Positions 52,840 to 61,331 of a DNA stretch of 64,000 nt are shown here, piece by piece. The notes under the pieces were generated by a model. That model did not search any database. It was not told where the DNA came from and worked only from the letters and a program-made list of their open reading frames with translations. How positions within the stretch are numbered: position 1 is the stretch's first letter; each line of letters begins with the position of its first letter. Both the position numbers and the translations under genes were made by a program. Source of the stretch: Flavobacterium zepuense (lineage in GTDB: Bacteria > Bacteroidota > Bacteroidia > Flavobacteriales > Flavobacteriaceae); assembly GCF_007097145.1 (NCBI RefSeq), contig NZ_VJVZ01000003.1, positions 355,222 to 419,221 on the forward strand, given 5' to 3'.

Positions 52840-54645
52840 ATGAAACACGATGTTTTAATCCCGGAGGGACACCCACAGGCGCACCTTTTGGAAAAACTTG
52901 GCAACCAAATCCTCGACATTGTAAATTCTGACAGTATCTTTTTATCTGTCGATAACAGTACTTGTCCTGAAACGATTTTTACCCTCATCATCGACACGAC
53001 CTTTAGCCGTATTGATGACGACCTTTTACAACCGTTAGAGCGCATCTTCATTAACTATCCCAACATTGCATTTAGGGTATTTTCATGCGACTACGCTGAC
53101 GATGGGCTGCGTAAAGGAAACCTATATTTCCTCAACCATTGTGCGCTGGGCAAAATGGCACACCGTAATTCTGACGGCATACACCCGATTTTTCCTGAGA
53201 CGGCACTGGCAATGGATTTATTGGCACGAACAAAAAAGCATTATAAGCGAGCAATGTTAAAGATTGAGGGGAGGTATACCGACTTCCCTAAGTGCTTAAT
53301 TTATGAGGAGTTCCAAAAAGCAGGCTATACGCTGCACCAAATGCTGGAACAACTTTTTAAAGCTACCGAGCTTTTCTTGATGGGTAAACATCTGTTTTCA
53401 AAAGACATTGCAGAGCATCAGGATTATTTGAGGCAGTTTGCACCTTCACTTGCAAATTTGTTTAATGTCGCGGATGCAGAGGAAGACCGCCTACTAAAAT
53501 TACTCTATACCTGTTACGTAGCGTACCGCAAAAATGACCGGTTTGAACCGAAGAGGAAAGATGTTGAAGCACTACTTTTTAAAACGCAATTAGCCAGGCA
53601 GGAAGTAGAAAAGCTTTTTAAAGAATCGATTCAAAATTGTGTTGATAAAGCACGAATAGCAGCTAAGCAACTTATGGCTGATGATGATATTATATCTGGC
53701 AGTCTGGATTCTAACGAAACAGCTGATAAGGATGCAGAACCAAATACTTCGAATGCAGTTCATGAAAATACAATAGTGGATGATAACACAAGTACCTTGG
53801 ATATGCCTATAAGCCATAAACAGGTGATAACAGATATTATCTGCAAGGCAGTAAAAACTGCGGCAATTTATTGCTTTGCAATGCGTGACATCATCGGTAA
53901 TTATAATAATGTAGTCTTCCAAAGTGAAGAAAAGGGCAGTAAAAGCGTGCACTATTATCTATTGGTATTCTGCTATAAGAGCAATAAAAGCCCTAGCAAC
54001 GATATCGCGGACACTATAAAGGCAAAGACCAAAGGAGCGTGTACCGCTACCGTACTTGTCCATAAAGCTGCAAGGGAAAATAAATATACCGATCAAAATT
54101 GGTTCTATAATTCTGTAATGGTTAAAGGGCAATTGCTTTATACCGATGGTGCCATCAACTTAGATTCAATACTTACTGAACGAAATGAAGTAAATACAAG
54201 TAAGGCAGGATGGTATTATAACGACAGGATGAGGATAGCAAGGACGTTGATCAATAGCCTTCAGGAAGACAGTTTTGAGCGAAGCCATGATATAATGCCA
54301 ATAATGCTGCATCAGGTTGTCGAACAAGCCTGCCTTGGGTTGATTCGCATTATACTTGGTTACACGCCTAACCACTTTTCATTAAGCCATCTTTTTGAGA
54401 TTTGCAGCCTGTTTACGACACTTACTTCTGAGTTTTTTCCACAGGCTTCCAAAGTAGAAAAAGAAATGTTCCGCTTATTAAACACCCCTGTCTGGGAATT
54501 GCGGTATACCTCCCATGATGATGTAGAAAAATTAGATGTGCAATTGCTCGACAGGCGTTGTCAGGAATTTCTAGCCTATGTGGATTTATTTGTGCGTCAA
54601 AGCGAGGGTGAAAAAGATGCGGTACTTAATTATTATAACTTCTAA
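52840..54645 (+). CDS. HEPN-domain protein with two HEPN-like regions
   Basis: A 601-residue protein. I take the ATG at 52840 (MKHDVLIPEGH); the frame is open 29 codons upstream. An N-terminal about 100-residue alpha/beta region precedes a HEPN-like block (about 150-230, GYTLHQMLEQLFKATELFLMGK) and, after a disordered acidic linker (about 290-330), a second HEPN-like block near 490-570 (MLHQVVEQACLGLIRIILGYTPNH). HEPN domains often cut RNA or regulate such RNases in defence and toxin-antitoxin systems. A canonical R-x4-6-H site is not clear here. It is divergent from the Xre-AlkB operon and begins the HEPN gene trio. Confidence 0.7.
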   Translation: MKHDVLIPEGHPQAHLLEKLGNQILDIVNSDSIFLSVDNSTCPETIFTLIIDTTFSRIDDDLLQPLERIFINYPNIAFRVFSCDYADDGLRKGNLYFLNHCALGKMAHRNSDGIHPIFPETALAMDLLARTKKHYKRAMLKIEGRYTDFPKCLIYEEFQKAGYTLHQMLEQLFKATELFLMGKHLFSKDIAEHQDYLRQFAPSLANLFNVADAEEDRLLKLLYTCYVAYRKNDRFEPKRKDVEALLFKTQLARQEVEKLFKESIQNCVDKARIAAKQLMADDDIISGSLDSNETADKDAEPNTSNAVHENTIVDDNTSTLDMPISHKQVITDIICKAVKTAAIYCFAMRDIIGNYNNVVFQSEEKGSKSVHYYLLVFCYKSNKSPSNDIADTIKAKTKGACTATVLVHKAARENKYTDQNWFYNSVMVKGQLLYTDGAINLDSILTERNEVNTSKAGWYYNDRMRIARTLINSLQEDSFERSHDIMPIMLHQVVEQACLGLIRIILGYTPNHFSLSHLFEICSLFTTLTSEFFPQASKVEKEMFRLLNTPVWELRYTSHDDVEKLDVQLLDRRCQEFLAYVDLFVRQSEGEKDAVLNYYNF

Positions 54646-54660
54646 AAATAATAAACCACC

Positions 54661-55905
54661 ATGGAACACATTATAAATATACCTGTAACACATAGTGAAC
54701 GTGAAGCATTAGAAAAGTTTGTGAATACGCTATTGGAATTTCTGCCTTTGCATTCTGTTTATGTCTCTGTAGAAAGTACGGAAATTGCTCCAAGAACTAT
54801 AATTACATTGTTTCTCTCTAAAGAATGTACAATTGACTCTGAAGATGTAGAGCCTCTTGTTAATCGGGCAATTAAATCATACCCCCAATTTACGTTCGCC
54901 CTTTTTGAGCTTTGGTGGGCTACGGATATGTGGAAGCAGGGAAGCCCATTTTTCATGCTTTACGCCACTGAAAACGAACTGATTTATAGTTCGGATACAG
55001 ACAATGCGGTATTCAGCCTTAAACATAACAATCCTAAAAAATTGATCCGCAATGCTAAAAAACAATATTTAGAAATTAATGCATGGTCTCACAATTCCTT
55101 TACCTATGTAACATGGTATGAAAGATACGGAGATTATAAACAGGCGGCATTCCACCTGCACCAGGCATTGAAACATACTTTCCAGATAGCATCGTGGATT
55201 CTCAGGGGTGAATACACCTCTTCGGAAAACTTAAGGGAACAACAGCTTTATATTGCAGAGGTTTCCTCGGCATTTGGCAAAATGTTCGACCCCGAAAATG
55301 CAGAAGAACTAGCTGTCATGGAACAGCTTGATAATTCCTGCACAGCGGTACGGCACAACGAAACCTTTGTGTTTACCGAGGGTGCGGTACTGCTTAGCAT
55401 TACGAAAGCAAAGCAATTTTCTAATGATGTTGCCAAACTGTTCAAATCCCGGATAAAAGAATGTAAGGAGAAAATAAAAGCTGTTTGCAAAGTCACAAAG
55501 GTTAAACCTGAAGAAAGTAAGGGTATTGAGGTATGCTGCGATAGTAATATAACATATTTTATTAATAGATTGAGGACAACAACATTTTTTAAGCTGTCCC
55601 AACGAAGGCAGGGCGGAAATACAGATGGTATAAATCTACAGTTCACTAATTATACAGAACTTCTTTTTACTATTCGGGATTTACTTAAAATTTCACTCCA
55701 CACACTGTATAATGATGACCTTGAAAATTCCGGACAGATTGCTGATCCCAGTTTCCACCTGCAACGCCTTCTGGAAATTACTGTACAGCTCATACCTCAT
55801 GGTGAAGGAGAGATTCTTGATGAATGCCACCAACTGCATCTTAGGCTTAAAGAACAGGATACGGCCAACACAACAAATGAAATGAATAAACCTAATTTAG
55901 TGTAG
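54661..55905 (+). CDS. HEPN-like protein, paralogue of the 52840 product
   Basis: A 414-residue protein. Its N-terminal about 110 residues align with those of the upstream protein (HSVYVSVES...RTIITLFLS...SYPQFTFALF versus its SIFLSVDNS...ETIFTLIID...NYPNIAFRVF). It has one HEPN-like region (about 155-235, AAFHLHQALKHTFQIASWILRGEY). The C-terminal about 85 residues repeat in the next gene (LLKISLHTLYN...LHLRLKEQ). It starts 15 bp after the previous stop. The pair looks like tandem duplication followed by domain loss. Confidence 0.65.
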   Translation: MEHIINIPVTHSEREALEKFVNTLLEFLPLHSVYVSVESTEIAPRTIITLFLSKECTIDSEDVEPLVNRAIKSYPQFTFALFELWWATDMWKQGSPFFMLYATENELIYSSDTDNAVFSLKHNNPKKLIRNAKKQYLEINAWSHNSFTYVTWYERYGDYKQAAFHLHQALKHTFQIASWILRGEYTSSENLREQQLYIAEVSSAFGKMFDPENAEELAVMEQLDNSCTAVRHNETFVFTEGAVLLSITKAKQFSNDVAKLFKSRIKECKEKIKAVCKVTKVKPEESKGIEVCCDSNITYFINRLRTTTFFKLSQRRQGGNTDGINLQFTNYTELLFTIRDLLKISLHTLYNDDLENSGQIADPSFHLQRLLEITVQLIPHGEGEILDECHQLHLRLKEQDTANTTNEMNKPNLV

Positions 55906-55906
55906 C

Positions 55907-56245
55907 ATGGAAATTGAAAAATTAAAAGATGTTGCAGATTTTGCAGCCAAAATTGAAACTGCGCAGCAGTTTAATAAACTTAAGCCGCACCGCTATGGCA
56001 ATGGCTGCTACAGTGCAGAACTCCAATTTGGTGGTTATAACCATCTGGTTCTGTCTATTATGGACATTATAAAGGTGTGCATTGTGGCATTAGATGCTCA
56101 AGAAGACTTAGCACCACAATTTCACTCTGCAAGCAATATTTCAAGCGTTTTAGATATTGCCTTGCAGTTAATACCAATGGAAGAATCTCAGGTTCTGGAT
56201 AATTGTTACCAATTACATTTAAGGCTGAAACAGCAAAAAGAGTAA
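55907..56245 (+). CDS. Small paralogue of the 54661 C-terminal domain
   Basis: A 112-residue protein whose last about 75 residues match the end of the upstream protein (YNHLVLSIMDIIKVCIVAL...LQLIPMEESQVLDNCYQLHLRLKQQ versus YTELLFTIRDLLKISLHTL...VQLIPHGEGEILDECHQLHLRLKEQ). It starts 1 bp after the 54661 stop. It is a free-standing version of the domain and could be a regulatory partner. It is the last cargo gene before attR. Confidence 0.7.
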   Translation: MEIEKLKDVADFAAKIETAQQFNKLKPHRYGNGCYSAELQFGGYNHLVLSIMDIIKVCIVALDAQEDLAPQFHSASNISSVLDIALQLIPMEESQVLDNCYQLHLRLKQQKE

Positions 56246-56326
56246 TATCTTATCTAGCTACAGATGATAATCAAAAAGTGTTGATTAAATGCCAACAAAT
56301 TATTTCATTTTGAATTTGTAAAGCCT

Positions 56327-56334
56327 TATCTTTG
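56327..56334 (+). promoter_or_regulatory. Outward-facing -7 box near the right end
   Basis: TATCTTTG points toward attR. In the excised circle it would read across attP toward the integrase gene, although the terminator at 27231 lies between. Confidence 0.45.
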
Positions 56335-56352
56335 TACTAGTTACCGCAAAGC

Positions 56353-56376
56353 TAAATGTGAGCAAAACGGTGAGTA
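56353..56376 (+). other. Right subterminal repeat, putative integrase arm site
   Basis: TAAATGTGAG-5 nt-CGGTGAGTA, the partner of the repeat at 27301-27324, in the same orientation and 60 bp inside attR. Confidence 0.6.
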
Positions 56377-56381
56377 GTTCT

Positions 56382-57962
56382 TTAAAGGTATATACAACAT
56401 TTTGATTTATAGATATTTGCGGAGGCACGGAGTCGTCCTGCCACCCCGACTTCAGAGGACAAAATGGATGAATTTCCGTTTTGTCCTTTTTTATTTTTAC
56501 CCAATTCGCTGTTTATCAGGTAGATAATCTTAGCCGCTTCATTAACCCTGCCAGTTCGAAGTGCATTATTTTCAAAACCCATTTTTTCAGGGAACATCGA
56601 ACTAATAATACTTCGCTTTAATTCCGGCTCAGCCGCCTCGTACACGCAATCCAGCTTCATCAGGTTACCTATGCCCTGTTTCAATAATGCCCTCACATCC
56701 GTTTTATCCTGGTTCAATCCGGCCAGCTTAGCCTTCAGCCTTTCCAGCTTCTCGCTGTTACCCGTTTTCATCTCCCGGTAATCATCCGGTTCGATCTGTT
56801 TGGAGATAAGCAGCTCACGCAGGTAGGCCAGCTTTTCCTCTAATGCGGCAATGTCCTTTGACAATTGTTTATGGTCTTGCTGGAGGTCGTGGGTTTGTCC
56901 TTTCCACACCTGTTCCACGACCACCCTGAAAACATCTGCCAGTTCCTCACGTGGTATATAACGCCTCAGTTCGTTTAAGAACTGGTCATTGGCACTATCC
57001 GCTCGGAAACGGAAATTACAGCCGCCAAAGCAATGGTAATAGGCATAATACTTAGTATGCCCTTTAGAAGAACTCCCGGTAAGCAGCTTGCCACATTCAG
57101 GGCACTCCAGAAAGCCCCTGAGCGGCAATAACGGTGCAGATACTATCTTCGTCTTATACTGGTTCCTTTTCCTGCCGTCCAGCACGTCCTGTACCCTGTA
57201 AAACAGGTCTTCGGAAATAAGCGGCTCATGCAGGGCTTTTACAAAATGGCTGGCATCCCCTTTATGCTTGGGTACAAATATCTTTCCGCAATACACCGGG
57301 TTACGGATCGCAAACCAAAATAAGGACTTGGTTTTGTTAAATCCTTTCTTGCGGGCAAGCTTATACACCTGCTCAGTATTAAATACCCCTTTAGCGATCT
57401 CCTCGTAAGCCCATCGGATGATACCGGCATACGGTTCCATCGGCACGATGGATTTCGTACCGCTGTCATCCGTCTTGTTGATATAGCCTACAGGTGCCAG
57501 CCCCATGTACCTGCCATCCTTCATCGCCTGGCGCATCCCGTCAATGACATTCAGCGCCCTGCGCTCGTTCTCCACCTGCGGGGCGGCAAGGTAGAATGCC
57601 AGCATCAGCTTATTCTCCGGCACCGAGAGGTCTAAAGGCTGCTCGACGGCCTGCGGGTCAACACCCAATTTATTCAGCGTGTTGATCATTTGGTAGGCAT
57701 CGCCTGTATTGCGGCTGAACCTGTCCCACTTTAAAAAGAGAAGTAGGTCGGTCTTTCCCTTGTTTTTCTTAATTTCCAAAAGGTAGGCCTTCCACTCCGG
57801 GCGGTTGAAGCTTTTGGCAGAGTGGTCTTCAAAGATGACCTTCCGCACCTCGATGTTATGTATCCCGCAATACTTACGCAGCAGGTCTTCCTGGCTGCGC
57901 AGGGAATAGCCTTTCGCCTGTTCGTCGCTGCTTACGCGGCAATATAAATCAGCTATTTTCAT
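56382..57962 (-). CDS. Large serine recombinase with chimeric C-terminus
   Basis: A 526-residue site-specific recombinase. The catalytic domain has YCRVSSDEQ (7-15) with Ser11 as nucleophile, followed by the DEAD-like recombinase domain (about 165-280), a zinc ribbon (CPECGKLL...CFGGC, about 290-320) and a coiled coil (about 360-410). The final 17 residues (RLRASANIY...) come from island DNA beyond attR, five from the att core, and the region just before them overlaps the displaced terminator of tRNA-Pro. Before the island inserted, the frame would have continued antisense through tRNA-Pro (GFEPATSW...). The real functional end is probably near INSELGKNKKG, so the tail may be harmless. Confidence 0.88.
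   Translation of the reverse strand: MKIADLYCRVSSDEQAKGYSLRSQEDLLRKYCGIHNIEVRKVIFEDHSAKSFNRPEWKAYLLEIKKNKGKTDLLLFLKWDRFSRNTGDAYQMINTLNKLGVDPQAVEQPLDLSVPENKLMLAFYLAAPQVENERRALNVIDGMRQAMKDGRYMGLAPVGYINKTDDSGTKSIVPMEPYAGIIRWAYEEIAKGVFNTEQVYKLARKKGFNKTKSLFWFAIRNPVYCGKIFVPKHKGDASHFVKALHEPLISEDLFYRVQDVLDGRKRNQYKTKIVSAPLLPLRGFLECPECGKLLTGSSSKGHTKYYAYYHCFGGCNFRFRADSANDQFLNELRRYIPREELADVFRVVVEQVWKGQTHDLQQDHKQLSKDIAALEEKLAYLRELLISKQIEPDDYREMKTGNSEKLERLKAKLAGLNQDKTDVRALLKQGIGNLMKLDCVYEAAEPELKRSIISSMFPEKMGFENNALRTGRVNEAAKIIYLINSELGKNKKGQNGNSSILSSEVGVAGRLRASANIYKSKCCIYL
56436..56451. other. attR core
   Basis: Exact copy of TCCTGCCACCCCGACT from attL. It lies within the 3' coding end of the serine recombinase. 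Confidence 0.9.
56456..56492 (+). terminator. Displaced terminator of tRNA-Pro
   Basis: AGGACAAAA (56456-56464) pairs with TTTTGTCCT (56479-56487), extended by an inner U-G and three more pairs; six T end at 56492. It begins 5 bp after attR, as expected for the sequence that lay directly behind tRNA-Pro before the island inserted. Confidence 0.75.
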
Positions 57963-58014
57963 TGTAAAAGAATTAAGTTATTACTAATCAGACGTTGTAC
58001 ATAAAGGTACAAAA

Positions 58015-58161
58015 TCAATTTTTCTTCAGGTACTGCGACACCATAATTGTAGCCAGCAGTTGTAAAAATTCAAGTACCATGACGGCCTGTTCTACAGACA
58101 CATCCATACCTTTTTTACGCAGCATCTCCACGACCTGCTCCGGTTTCAGTCTTTTCTCCAT
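58015..58161 (-). CDS. Small 48-residue protein beside the serine recombinase
   Basis: A short minus-strand gene just upstream of the recombinase: 48 residues beginning MEKRLKPEQVVEMLRKKGMD and ending VSQYLKKN, with a helix-turn-helix-like spacing of two amphipathic helices. Similar tiny proteins are often beside recombinases of this type in Bacteroidota, as I remember. It ends 53 bp before the recombinase start, on the same strand, so it may share its promoter. Its role is unknown; a recombination-directionality helper is conceivable. Confidence 0.6.
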   Translation of the reverse strand: MEKRLKPEQVVEMLRKKGMDVSVEQAVMVLEFLQLLATIMVSQYLKKN

Positions 58162-58275
58162 TGCACTCCCACATTAATCGTTCTACATCATTCCCTACGT
58201 GCAGGGATTTACCATTTACAAAGGCTAAGATAATAAATAGTTTTGGTAAAATAAAAACTATATAAACTTTTTTAT

Positions 58276-58283
58276 TATCTTTG
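58276..58283 (+). promoter_or_regulatory. -7 box upstream of the 58402 gene
   Basis: TATCTTTG, plus strand, 118 bp before the ATG at 58402. Confidence 0.45.
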
Positions 58284-58401
58284 ATAAAAGTTTTGGAACG
58301 CTGATGACCTGTCACCCTGCTTTTGCCTAAATTTGCATTAGAGGCAGCTACAGACAAGCGGAAGCCACTGCATGTAAAAACGATGAAACATATAACGCAA
58401 T

Positions 58402-59115
58402 ATGAATAAGCCCTATAAAGTCACTTATAAAACCTACCTGAATGACCGACTCAAGCAGGTATTGTTACATGGTCAGGAGACTTATCCTTTATATGTACAG
58501 CTTACTTATGAGCGCAAGACCATTTTTTTTAAAAGCTATTATTTTGAGCTGTTCTCCAAACCCCGGTACTTCCTTTCGGTCGCAGGCATAAGCAAAGGGC
58601 CGTCACTGGAGGAAATCACTGTAAAAGAAAAAGCGGTTATTGATTTTATTATCGATAAGTATAAAGATGATTTTTCCATTGAACTTTTCAAGGAAAAATA
58701 TGCCTACTACAGTAAAGATTTGTGCGATGAAACCGAGGGTGGATTTATCGATTACCTGCATACCTTTTTTCAGGACAAGGGCATGCCCGCCTTTGCGGTA
58801 GCCATCAGCCAAGGTACCAAGTACCGTATAGCCTATGAGGTCATCAGGGATATGAAAATAGCACTAACCAAGCCGCTGTATGAGGAGCTGGTAGAAAATT
58901 CCCTTTTCTATGCGCCACCTTACCTGCCGCTCTACGGGTTTATGAAAGAAACAAAAAGGTGGCCGATACTCTGCCTTACGGTCATGGAATGGGAAAGCGC
59001 GGATACCCAGGACGCTTTTATAGCATACCTGAAAAAGCACTACCCCAATAATGATGCGGATGAAATAACAAAGCAGGTGGAGAAATGGCTTGGGGCAGCC
59101 AGCACTAACATATAG
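58402..59115 (+). CDS. Hypothetical protein near serine recombinase
   Basis: A 237-residue protein of unknown family. The N-terminal segment YPLYVQLTYERKTIFFKSYYFEL (about residues 29-51) looks like the beta-strand arm-binding module of tyrosine integrases, but no catalytic domain follows; the rest is helical with a hydrophobic YAPPYLPLYGFMK patch. It stands in its own unit between the recombinase and a lipoprotein gene. Linkage to either is unproven. Confidence 0.55.
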   Translation: MNKPYKVTYKTYLNDRLKQVLLHGQETYPLYVQLTYERKTIFFKSYYFELFSKPRYFLSVAGISKGPSLEEITVKEKAVIDFIIDKYKDDFSIELFKEKYAYYSKDLCDETEGGFIDYLHTFFQDKGMPAFAVAISQGTKYRIAYEVIRDMKIALTKPLYEELVENSLFYAPPYLPLYGFMKETKRWPILCLTVMEWESADTQDAFIAYLKKHYPNNDADEITKQVEKWLGAASTNI

Positions 59116-59318
59116 TACTTACAAATAAACAGAGAACGATATCATATCAGAAATAAGTGTTTTGGCGAGAGCCTAAGACGACGCATGCTGGTTTTTAGTA
59201 GCCGGGAACTATCAGTTCACGAATAATGTTTTATCTTGCAGGGAAAATTCAGCCCACCTGAATCGCAACTCGCATAGCGGCCTAACGTTAGCGGCAGTAT
59301 CAATCAACCATCTCGAAA

Positions 59319-60011
59319 ATGAGAAACCTTATTACAATCATTCTATTCATTACTTTAATAAGCTGCCGTCATTCAAAATGGGAAGAAACCGTTGCACTGG
59401 GGATTTTTGAGGAACCGGAAAGTCTGGACCCGATTTATTTTCAGGATTCCCTGAATGGGATTATTGGTGGTTATAAATTAATTCACAATGATGATTCCAA
59501 AAATATTGATAAGCTGGATGCCTATCCGGTTGCCTATATGACTAAAAACGGAGGCAGGAATTGGAAGCCGATACCTTTCGATGCAAATATAAATAATGGT
59601 ACTGATGATATTTTGCTCTCCGGAGATACAATAACATGCCTGATTGATTCCATGCTGATAAGATCTTACGATCTGGGATTACATTGGAATGTAGTTGAGC
59701 AATCTAATCTTAATGATTTAAGGAATAAATATTTCCCCAATGCGTACCACCACATTTTATATCGCGACTTTGAATTTGGGGACAAAAAATATACTGTAAA
59801 AGAATCTTATACATTCAAAGCAGTAGAAGTAATTATATGCCATGGTGAAGAAGCAATGACGGATCACTATTTTATTTCCCGAAATAGTGGAAAGGACTGG
59901 ACGTTCCTGCAAAAAGATGCCGGTTCAAATAAAAGAAAATTCTTACTCGATGATCTGTATTTAATTACTTATGAACCTCCCTATGGATTACAGAAATTAA
60001 AATTAAAATGA
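59319..60011 (+). CDS. Lipoprotein of unknown function
   Basis: A 230-residue lipoprotein: signal sequence MRNLITIILFITLISC with the lipobox Cys at position 16, so it is membrane anchored. The repeated short phrases TKNGGRNWKPI, RSYDLGLHWNVVE and ISRNSGKDWTFLQ are BNR/sortilin-like propeller blades (SxDxGxxW). It may bind carbohydrate or protein at the cell surface. No neighbour indicates a specific role. Confidence 0.7.
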   Translation: MRNLITIILFITLISCRHSKWEETVALGIFEEPESLDPIYFQDSLNGIIGGYKLIHNDDSKNIDKLDAYPVAYMTKNGGRNWKPIPFDANINNGTDDILLSGDTITCLIDSMLIRSYDLGLHWNVVEQSNLNDLRNKYFPNAYHHILYRDFEFGDKKYTVKESYTFKAVEVIICHGEEAMTDHYFISRNSGKDWTFLQKDAGSNKRKFLLDDLYLITYEPPYGLQKLKLK

Positions 60012-60162
60012 TCCCGGCGCTGTAAAAGCACTATCGCTAAAAGATGCGGGTGAAACAAAAAACAGGCGGAATATGGCTTGGCAGCATTGGTTTCATTAAT
60101 TTTATAGCTTACAATCTGGCAGGCAACCAGATAGGCCATTGTATAAAATAAAAAGCGTTGCC

Positions 60163-60531
60163 ATGAATCTATCCCAGTTGAATCCCTTTCGCAAACTGCG
60201 ATCATTGTTGGCGGGTCTACGTTTAAAGCCTACCCCGGGTAGCTCCAAAACCACCGAAAAGAGCATTCAAGAGCAAGAAAAAAAAATAGAACAGCTAAAG
60301 CGTAGCCTGGCCAAAGTCCGTTCGGACTATCGCGAGCTAAAGATCGAGTATGGTAAACTGTCATACCGTTATACCGAGGAAAAAAAGCACCGGGCGGAAA
60401 GCAACCTGAATATGCTTGACAGGATATTGGCGGCACAGCAGGAAAATAAAAAGCTAAACACAGCTTGCAGGCAACTAAAGGATGAAAATGAAAGGTTGTT
60501 GCATAAACTTCGCAAAGGTGGTCTGGATTAA
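60163..60531 (+). CDS. Coiled-coil hypothetical protein
   Basis: A 122-residue protein starting at ATG 60163 (MNLSQLNPFRKL); a TTG 24 bp upstream would add eight residues. Residues about 30-118 form one long coiled coil rich in Lys and Glu (EKKIEQLKRSLAKVRSDYRELK). No signal peptide or catalytic motif is present. It lies 102 bp before the ECF sigma gene in the same direction, without an obvious promoter. Confidence 0.5.
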   Translation: MNLSQLNPFRKLRSLLAGLRLKPTPGSSKTTEKSIQEQEKKIEQLKRSLAKVRSDYRELKIEYGKLSYRYTEEKKHRAESNLNMLDRILAAQQENKKLNTACRQLKDENERLLHKLRKGGLD

Positions 60532-60632
60532 TACAGCCTGTTTCTTGCTGGCGGGTAACCTGCACTAATACACCCTATCTTTTATTTTAAAAACTCCTTT
60601 AAAATCAGTATTTTGGCTTTGAGGTTGTTTTC

Positions 60633-61205
60633 ATGCCACGATACCCCGACTACAACGACCATGAACTGGCCGTCCTGCTCCGGCAGGGGGATCAATTAGC
60701 CTACACGGAAATTTTTGAGCGTTACAGTGAGTTGTTGCTGCGCCACGCCTTCAGGCTACTGGCTGATAAGGCGGAAGCCCACGACGTGCTTCAGGACGTT
60801 TTTTTGAACCTGTGGCATAAGCGGGATACAATAGCCGTTAAAACATCGTTATCATCCTATTTATACACCGCTGTAAGAAACAGGATACTTGACCTGCTAT
60901 CTCATAAGGACGTGGTTTTAAAATATGCCAGTTCCATCAGCCGCTTTATGGTAGAAGGATACAGCATCACAGACGATACGGTCAGGGAAAGGGAACTCGC
61001 GGCACTGATTGAAAAGGAAATAGATAAACTGCCATCAAAAATGCGCGAAGTTTTTTTGCTCAATAAAAAAGCCGGATTGAGTTACAGCGAGATATCGGAA
61101 CAACTCAACATCACCGACCAAACGGCAAAACAACAGGTGTATAAAGCCCTGAAGATCCTTAAGCCAAAAATTGACGGCTTTCTATCCACTTTTCCATTCC
61201 TTTAA
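60633..61205 (+). CDS. ECF-type RNA polymerase sigma factor (FecI-like)
   Basis: A 190-residue sigma-70 family factor. Region 2 (about residues 20-70, YTEIFERYSELLLRHAFRLLADKAEAHDVLQDVF) and region 4 (about 130-180, KLPSKMREVFLLNKKAGLSYSEISEQL) are both clear. It is the first element of a sigma/anti-sigma/TonB-transducer cascade: FecR at 61332 and the SusC transducer at 63157 follow. Activation by a ligand bound at the outer membrane is the established model for this layout. Confidence 0.93.
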   Translation: MPRYPDYNDHELAVLLRQGDQLAYTEIFERYSELLLRHAFRLLADKAEAHDVLQDVFLNLWHKRDTIAVKTSLSSYLYTAVRNRILDLLSHKDVVLKYASSISRFMVEGYSITDDTVRERELAALIEKEIDKLPSKMREVFLLNKKAGLSYSEISEQLNITDQTAKQQVYKALKILKPKIDGFLSTFPFL

Positions 61206-61331
61206 CTATACATGCCTGCCCCTAAATTAATTTGGTCAAATTAATTTAACTTTTAGATCATAGGCGATATGACGCAGAGGTACGGTTAGCCGTCTTAGCA
61301 GTATAAATGGGCAAAAGCCCGGCTGCATAAG

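Larger units (their letters stand above)
27189..56451. mobile_element. About 29.2-kb integrative mobilizable element / defence island in tRNA-Pro
   Basis: The element is bounded by 16-bp copies of the tRNA-Pro end. It contains a tyrosine integrase next to attL, subterminal direct repeats at both ends, an excisionase-like HTH protein, a toprim primase, a candidate oriT, MobC and a relaxase. No type IV secretion or coupling protein genes are present, so transfer would need a helper element. Cargo is mainly defence-like: an Xre-ImmA/beta/sce7726 cassette, DUF262-DUF1524, a restriction-modification locus, AbiE, an AlkB-helicase operon and HEPN genes. Base composition changes between blocks, with 47-52 kb very A/T-rich, suggesting mosaic assembly. 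Confidence 0.88.

Noticed and set aside
27189..56451. Full integrative conjugative element
   Set aside because: No VirB4/TraG-type ATPase, coupling protein or transfer genes are present; only mobilization genes are visible.
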